From NCBI GenBank assembly GCA_036562265.1, contig DATCKS010000186.1:1-9275 (forward strand): a stretch of DNA of 9,275 nt, written 5' to 3'. This document shows, in pieces, positions 5,177-9,275 of this stretch. Below the pieces are notes generated by a model. The model searched no databases and was not told the DNA's origin. It worked only from the letters and a program-made list of their open reading frames with translations. Position numbers and translations under genes: made by a program. The DNA is from DASVDK01 sp036562265 [NCBI: Thermodesulfobacteriota bacterium]. Its GTDB lineage: Bacteria; DASVDK01. Numbering within the stretch: the stretch's first letter is position 1; every line of letters starts with the position of its first letter.

Positions 5177-6640
5177 ATGTCGCTCACCGAGCCCGTGCAT
5201 CCCGTCGTCCCGGACCGCTTCTTCGAGTCGCGTTTCGGCCTGACGCCCGACCGCGTCGGGCAGACGCTCGGCGGGACGCTGCGCGCGGCGGTCGACTACG
5301 CCGACCTCTTCGTGGAGCACACCGTCCGCGAGTCGATCGCCCTCGAGGAGGGGATCGTCAAGAAGGCCTCGCGCGCCGTCGAGCAGGGGGCGGGCGTCCG
5401 CGTCCTGGCGGGCGAGAAGACCGGCTACGCGCACACCGACGACCTCTCGACGAAGGCGCTCCGCGCCGCGGCCGAGGCGGCCAGGGCCATCGCCGAGGGC
5501 GGGGGGGCCAGGGGCGCCTCGGTCGCCGTCACGCCGATCGGCCGGCCCCGACACGACCTCTATCCGGCCGTCGAACCGGCGGTCGACCGGCCGATCGCCG
5601 ACAAGGTGCGGCTCCTCGAGGAGATCGACCGGCTCGCGCGCGCGATCGATCCGAGGGTGACGAAGGTCGTCGCGAGCTTCTCCGCGGAGCACAAGGTGGT
5701 CCTCGTGGCCGGCTCCGACGGCCGCATGGTGGGGGACGTGCAGCCGCTCGTGCGGCTGACGGTCCAGGTGATCGCCAGGGACGGCGAGAACCGCCAGGTC
5801 GGCACCTACGGCGGGGGCGGCCGGTATCCCTTCGAGTGGTTCCTCGAGGAGCGCCGATGGGAGCGCTTCACGCGCGAGGCGGTCCGCATCGCCCTGGTGA
5901 ACCTCGACGCGGTCGACGCGCCGGCGGGGGAGATGACGGTCGTGCTCGGGCCGGGCTGGCCCGGCATCCTCCTGCACGAGGCGGTGGGGCACGGGCTCGA
6001 GGGGGACTTCAACAGGAAGAAGCTGTCGGCCTTCTCCGGCCGGATCGGCGAGCGCGTCGCCTCGGACCTCGTCACGGTCGTCGACGACGGCACCCTCCCG
6101 GGCCGGCGCGGCTCGCTCAACGTCGACGACGAGGGGGTCCCCACGTCGCGCACGGTCCTCATCGAGAAGGGGATCCTCAAGGGCTACCTGCAGGACCGGC
6201 TGAACGCGCGCCTCATGGGGATGGCGCTAACCGGCAACGGCCGCCGGGAGTCCTATCGCCACGTCGTCATGCCGCGCATGACCAACACGTTCATGCTCGC
6301 CGGGACCGACGACCCGGCCGACATCCTGCGCAGCGTCGGGCGCGGGCTCTACGCCGTCAACTTCGGCGGCGGCCAGGTGGACATCACGAACGGCAAGTTC
6401 GTCTTCTCGGCCTCCGAGGCGTACCTGATCGAGGACGGCCGGCCGACGCGGCCGGTGAAGGGCGCCACCCTCATCGGCAACGGCCCCGACGTGCTCACGC
6501 GCGTCTCGGCCGTGGGGCACGACCTCATGCTCGACGAGGGGGTCGGGACCTGCGGCAAGGACGGCCAGTCGGTGCCGGTCGGGGTGGGGTTGCCGACGAT
6601 CCGGATCGACGGGCTCACCGTCGGCGGCACGAAGGGCTAG
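5177..6640 (+). CDS. tldD: Metalloprotease TldD, catalytic subunit of TldD/E
   Basis: 487 residues (E. coli TldD 481). It carries the zinc motif HEAVGH with His267, Glu268 and His272, followed by GLEGDFNRK, and the late conserved Cys459 in GVGTCGKDGQS. The blocks LTGNGRRESYRHVVMPRMTNTFML, VNFGGGQVDITNGKFVFS, SEAYLIEDG and PVKGATLIGNGP are near-identical to known TldD (recognised from memory). TldD pairs with TldE to form a cytoplasmic protease in which a substrate peptide is held in an enclosed chamber; in enterobacteria it trims the microcin B17 precursor and degrades the antitoxin CcdA. The partner gene tldE begins 3 bases downstream. Start: ATG 5177 with GAGGAG (5159-5164), spacing 12, slightly long but the only good candidate. 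All metal and cysteine residues are intact, so activity is expected. The native substrate here is unknown; no peptide-modifying genes are nearby. Confidence 0.97.
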   Translation: MSLTEPVHPVVPDRFFESRFGLTPDRVGQTLGGTLRAAVDYADLFVEHTVRESIALEEGIVKKASRAVEQGAGVRVLAGEKTGYAHTDDLSTKALRAAAEAARAIAEGGGARGASVAVTPIGRPRHDLYPAVEPAVDRPIADKVRLLEEIDRLARAIDPRVTKVVASFSAEHKVVLVAGSDGRMVGDVQPLVRLTVQVIARDGENRQVGTYGGGGRYPFEWFLEERRWERFTREAVRIALVNLDAVDAPAGEMTVVLGPGWPGILLHEAVGHGLEGDFNRKKLSAFSGRIGERVASDLVTVVDDGTLPGRRGSLNVDDEGVPTSRTVLIEKGILKGYLQDRLNARLMGMALTGNGRRESYRHVVMPRMTNTFMLAGTDDPADILRSVGRGLYAVNFGGGQVDITNGKFVFSASEAYLIEDGRPTRPVKGATLIGNGPDVLTRVSAVGHDLMLDEGVGTCGKDGQSVPVGVGLPTIRIDGLTVGGTKG

Positions 6641-6643
6641 GGC

Positions 6644-8017
6644 GTGCGCGGCAACGGCTTCGGCGAGGACCAGGCGCGCGACCTCCTGCACGCGGCCCGC
6701 AAGGCGGGCGCCACGGCGGGCGACGTCGTCTACGTGGAGGCCGATCGCTTCGCCGGCGTCGTCCGCCTGCGCGAGGTGGACCGGGTGAAGCAGGCGCGCG
6801 AGCGGACGCTGGGGCTGCGCCTGTTCGTGGGGCGCCGCTCGGCCACCGCCTCCACGGCCGACCTGTCGAAGGAGAGCCTCGCGCGGCTCGTGGCCGACAC
6901 GGTCGCCATGGCGCGCGCAACCGCCGAGGACCCGGCCGCGGGGCTTCCGGAGGACGACGGCGCGCCGGGCGCCGACGACGGCCTGGCGCTTCGGGACGAG
7001 CGGGTCGAGACGCTCGCGGTGGGCGACCGGCTCGCCCTCGCGCGCGACGCCGAGGCCGCGGCCCTCGCGGCCGACCCGCGCATCGTCAACTCCGAGGGGG
7101 CCGGCTTCGACAGCCACGCGAAGACGGTGGTCTACGCCAACACCGCCGGCTTCTCCGGCTCCTATCGCGCGACGGCCGCCACCCTCTGGGTCTCGTCCAT
7201 CGCGGCCGATCCGGCGGCGCCCGAACTCGGCATGCAGCGCGACGGCTGGTACACCTCGGCGCGCGCGCTCGCCCGCCTCGAGGCGCCGGCCGACGTGGGG
7301 CGCACGGCGGCGCTGCGGGCGGTGCGGCGGCTCGGCGCCCGCAAGGTGGCGACCTGCGAGGTGCCGGTCGTCTTCGACCCCGAGGCGGCGGCGAGCCTCC
7401 TGCGCGCCCTCGCGCAGGCGGTGAACGGCCAGTCGATCTATCGCGGCGGCTCGTTCCTCGCCGGCAAGCTCGGCGAGCGGGTCGCGTCGGACCTCGTGAC
7501 GGTGGTGGACGACGGGCGCCTCGTGGGCGGCCTCGGCAGCCGGCCGTTCGACGCCGAGGGGCTCTCCACGCGCCGCACCGTGGTGCTCGACCGGGGCGTC
7601 CTGCGTTCCTACCTCCTCGACGCCTACAGCGCGAGGAAACTCGGCCTCGAGCCGACCGGCAACGCCAGCCGGTCGCCCGGCGAGGCGCCGGTGCCGGCAC
7701 CGACGAACTTCATGCTCGTACCGCCGGCCGACGCGCCGACGCCCGAGGCGATCATCCGCGGGACGGCGCGCGGCCTCTACGTCACCGACATGATCGGCTT
7801 CGGCGTGAACGTCGTGACGGGCGACTACTCCCGCGGAGCCGCCGGCTTCTGGATCGAGAACGGGGAGCTGGCCTATCCGGTCGAGGAGATCACCGTCGCG
7901 GGCAACCTCGCCCGGATGCTGGCCGACGTCGACGCCGTCGGGCGGGACCTCGACCTGCGCGCCTCGGTGGCGGCGCCCACCATCCGGGTGGCCCGGATGA
8001 CGGTGGCGGGCCGCTAG
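6644..8017 (+). CDS. tldE: TldE/PmbA, non-catalytic partner of TldD
   Basis: 457 residues (E. coli PmbA 450), GTG start with AAGGG (6632-6636) 7 bases upstream, overlapping the end of tldD. It has the paralogous TldD/PmbA fold but no HExxxH; the equivalent region reads VPVVFDPEAAASLLRALAQAV (239-259). Family-typical stretches include the region SFLAGKLGERVASDL (270-284), GGLGSRPFDAEGLSTR, GLYVTDMIGFGVNVVTGDYSRGAAGFWIENG (377-407) and the C-terminal VAAPTIRV. It would complete the heterodimer and help form the closed substrate chamber. Residues 277-291 (GERVASDLVTVVDDG) are identical to TldD 291-305, although the codons differ. The 3-base spacing from tldD indicates translational coupling and 1:1 production. 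Confidence 0.95.
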   Translation: MRGNGFGEDQARDLLHAARKAGATAGDVVYVEADRFAGVVRLREVDRVKQARERTLGLRLFVGRRSATASTADLSKESLARLVADTVAMARATAEDPAAGLPEDDGAPGADDGLALRDERVETLAVGDRLALARDAEAAALAADPRIVNSEGAGFDSHAKTVVYANTAGFSGSYRATAATLWVSSIAADPAAPELGMQRDGWYTSARALARLEAPADVGRTAALRAVRRLGARKVATCEVPVVFDPEAAASLLRALAQAVNGQSIYRGGSFLAGKLGERVASDLVTVVDDGRLVGGLGSRPFDAEGLSTRRTVVLDRGVLRSYLLDAYSARKLGLEPTGNASRSPGEAPVPAPTNFMLVPPADAPTPEAIIRGTARGLYVTDMIGFGVNVVTGDYSRGAAGFWIENGELAYPVEEITVAGNLARMLADVDAVGRDLDLRASVAAPTIRVARMTVAGR

Positions 8018-8021
8018 AGGG
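8017..8021 (+). promoter_or_regulatory. Ribosome site that decides the start of the 161-residue gene
   Basis: GAGGG, overlapping the last base of the tldE stop codon, stands 9 bases before GTG 8031 but only 3 bases before the in-frame TTG at 8025. Spacing therefore favours GTG 8031. Confidence 0.45.
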
Positions 8022-8030
8022 TCGTTGCCG

Positions 8031-8516
8031 GTGGCGGCGCTGGCGCTGATCGGTCTCCACCTGACGCCGCCGGTCCGCGGCCTCACGCGTGACGCGGTGG
8101 CCGTCGAGGCGCGAACGCTCGCACGGGCAAGCCGCCTCGTCCTCAAGCCGCTGCCGCGGATGGCGGCGGGCGGCCCCATCGGCCGCGCCGCGCTCGGGTT
8201 TGCCGCCATGCCCGACGGCGACGCGCCGGGCGAGGCGCTCCCCCGCCTGCGGCGTTTCGTGGTCGGCCTCGCCAGGCTCCGCGCGGTCGAGTCGGTCTCC
8301 ATCCTCGTCCGCCCCGGCGCCGGCGCGAGCGGCGGCGATCCCGGCGAGGCGGCAGGCCTCCCCTCCGTCGAGGTCCCCGCGGATGCCTTCGAGTCGGGCG
8401 GCGAGCAGGGGCTCCTGCCCGATCGCGTGTACGTGGTGTCGGTCGAGGACGACGACGAGGAGCGGCCCGCGCCGCGCCGGGCCTCGCGCGCCCTCACCGC
8501 CGGCGACCCGGAGTAG
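8031..8516 (+). CDS. Unrecognised 161-residue protein between tldE and polX
   Basis: I do not recognise this family. The frame is supported by consistent G or C in third codon positions throughout, by a ribosome site, and by tight packing (13 bases after tldE, 5 bases before the polX-like start). The N-terminal half is basic and hydrophobic (RTLARASRLVLKPLPRMAAGG, 28-48; PRLRRFVVGLARLRAVESVSILVRP, 71-95) and the C-terminal half is acidic, with QGLLPDRVYVVSVEDDDEE (126-144) and a low-complexity tail. The short strand-like runs SVSILV and RVYVVSVED hint at a small alpha/beta domain. No metal motif, signal peptide or clear membrane segment is visible. The alternative TTG start at 8025 would add two residues. 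Its position suggests co-expression with TldD/E and the PolX-like protein, so an adaptor or a substrate of the protease are both possible; neither is shown by the sequence. Confidence 0.7.
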   Translation: MAALALIGLHLTPPVRGLTRDAVAVEARTLARASRLVLKPLPRMAAGGPIGRAALGFAAMPDGDAPGEALPRLRRFVVGLARLRAVESVSILVRPGAGASGGDPGEAAGLPSVEVPADAFESGGEQGLLPDRVYVVSVEDDDEERPAPRRASRALTAGDPE

Positions 8517-8521
8517 GCGCG

Positions 8522-9275
8522 GTGCGCGTCTCGCGTGAGGAGATCGCGAGGATCCTCGACGAGATCGCCGTCCTGCTCGAGATCAAGGGGGAGAACCCGT
8601 TCAAGATCCGCGCGTACGCCAACGGCGCGCGGGCCATCGAGACCTTCCCCGGCGACCTCGAGACGATGGTGCGCGAGGGGCGGCTCCAGGAGATCCCCGG
8701 CATCGGCAAGGCGCTGGCCGACAAGGTGACCGAGCTGGCGACGACCGGCCGCCTCGGCTTCTACGACCGGCTGATCGCCGAGGTGCCGCGCGCCCTGGTC
8801 GAGCTGGCCGCCGTGCCGGGGCTCGGACCGAAGAAGGCGCGAGCCGTCTACGAAGGGCTCGGGATCACGACCCCAGGGGAGCTCGAGTACGCGATCCACG
8901 AGAACCGCCTCCTGACCCTTCCCGGCTTCGGGGAGAAGACGCAGGCGCGCATCGCCGCGGGGCTCGAGCGGATGAAGGCGGGCCGGGGGCGGGTGCGGCT
9001 CGACGAGGCCGACCGGCTCGTCGGCGCGCTCGTCGAAGAGGCGCGCGCCGCCGGCCTCACCGTCGTGGCGGCCGGCGAGTGGCGCCGCCGGCTCGAGGTC
9101 GTGGGGGAGCTGCCCGTTCTGGTCGTCGACGCGGATGCGGCCGCCGTCGAGCGCCTCCCGGCGCTCGCGGCGGTCCGGACGCGCGGGCTCCGCGTGACGG
9201 TCGAGCCGGTCGCGCCGGAGGCGCTCGGCGCGGCGCTCGCCCTGGCCACCGGCCCCGACGGCTTCGCGTCCGGCC
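8522..9275 (+). CDS. polX: PolX-family protein, N-terminal part, with degenerate polymerase active site; runs off the window
   Basis: 251 residues are visible; bacterial PolX is about 570. GTG start with GGAG (8510-8513) overlapping the upstream stop, spacing 8. The first region is the family's 8-kDa domain, with LLEIKGENPFKIRAYANGARAIE (18-40). Helix-hairpin-helix turns follow: EIPGIGKALADKV (57-69), AVPGLGPKKARAVY (97-110) and TLPGFGEKTQARI (132-144), for non-specific DNA backbone contacts. The palm begins at 185: GEWRRRLEVVGELPVLVV aligns without gaps to Pol beta GSFRRGAESSGDMDVLLT, so Ser180 becomes Glu186 and metal ligands Asp190 and Asp192 become Glu196 and Pro198. The third Asp aligns with Glu228 in VTVEPVAPEA, and the usual FTGS is ATGP. 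Nucleotidyl transfer is therefore unlikely. The C-terminal PHP nuclease domain, if present, lies beyond the edge. The frame is intact with normal codon use, so this is not an obvious pseudogene. Confidence 0.88.
   Translation, partial: MRVSREEIARILDEIAVLLEIKGENPFKIRAYANGARAIETFPGDLETMVREGRLQEIPGIGKALADKVTELATTGRLGFYDRLIAEVPRALVELAAVPGLGPKKARAVYEGLGITTPGELEYAIHENRLLTLPGFGEKTQARIAAGLERMKAGRGRVRLDEADRLVGALVEEARAAGLTVVAAGEWRRRLEVVGELPVLVVDADAAAVERLPALAAVRTRGLRVTVEPVAPEALGAALALATGPDGFASG

Noticed and set aside
4933-8049. A 1038-codon open frame on the plus strand spanning the tldD/tldE region
   Set aside because: It overlaps two confidently identified genes in another frame. The translation is a low-complexity Arg/Gly/Ala string, as expected from high GC with few stops.
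5177-8516. A RiPP (microcin-like) biosynthetic locus around tldD/tldE
   Set aside because: No short precursor with a leader/core pattern, no cyclodehydratase or other modifying enzyme, and no export gene are present. TldD/E alone is a common housekeeping pair.
6227-8899. An 890-codon open frame on the minus strand opposite tldD, tldE and the following genes
   Set aside because: It is antisense to well-supported genes, is Arg/Gly/His/Val-biased with no recognisable domain, and is a typical GC-rich antisense shadow.
8522-9275. The polX-like gene as a decayed pseudogene
   Set aside because: The visible 251 codons are open, codon use is unchanged, and the helix-hairpin-helix motifs are intact. 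Only the catalytic palm residues differ, which points to functional change rather than general decay.

Overview
The window is very GC-rich (about 70% by eye, not counted), with third codon positions almost always G or C, frequent GTG starts and long antisense shadow frames. It looks like a free-living, probably soil or sediment, Gram-negative-type bacterium such as an Acidobacteriota-, Rokubacteria- or Myxococcota-like lineage. The phylum cannot be fixed from sequence alone. No RNA genes, CRISPR arrays, insertion sequences or phage genes were seen.

Layout. (1) 1-1215, minus: the N-terminal 405 residues of a GabT-type 4-aminobutyrate aminotransferase, with a good sigma70-like promoter. (2) 1446-3896, plus: a four-pass membrane protein with a long Ala/Gln-rich helix, a small cupin two bases behind it, a 94-residue two-pass membrane protein, and an alpha/beta hydrolase of the non-heme chloroperoxidase group. 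Both membrane-protein genes are preceded by nearly identical 14-base elements with exact sigma54 (RpoN) architecture, GGCA-N6-TTGC. This suggests a small RpoN-controlled envelope or stress cluster. (3) 3899-4927, minus, convergent with the hydrolase (2 bp between stops): a Tat-exported cyclase-family (PF04199) hydrolase, with a TTGACA box and a perfect 7-bp dyad upstream. (4) 5177-9275, plus: a tight run of tldD, tldE, an unrecognised 161-residue protein and the 5' part of a polX-like gene.

How the genes work together. TldD and TldE should form the heterodimeric TldD/E metalloprotease: TldD carries HExxxH and the late Cys, and TldE lacks the metal motif. The gene at the right edge has the helix-hairpin-helix front half of bacterial family X DNA polymerase. 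Its palm motif, however, reads GEW-RR...GELP where active enzymes have GSxRR...GDxD, and the third carboxylate is Glu. The polymerase site is therefore probably dead, while the (unseen) C-terminal PHP nuclease could still work. Coupling of a protease pair, an orphan protein and a polymerase-defective PolX in one transcript is the most unusual arrangement here; the paired sigma54 promoters are the clearest regulatory signal.
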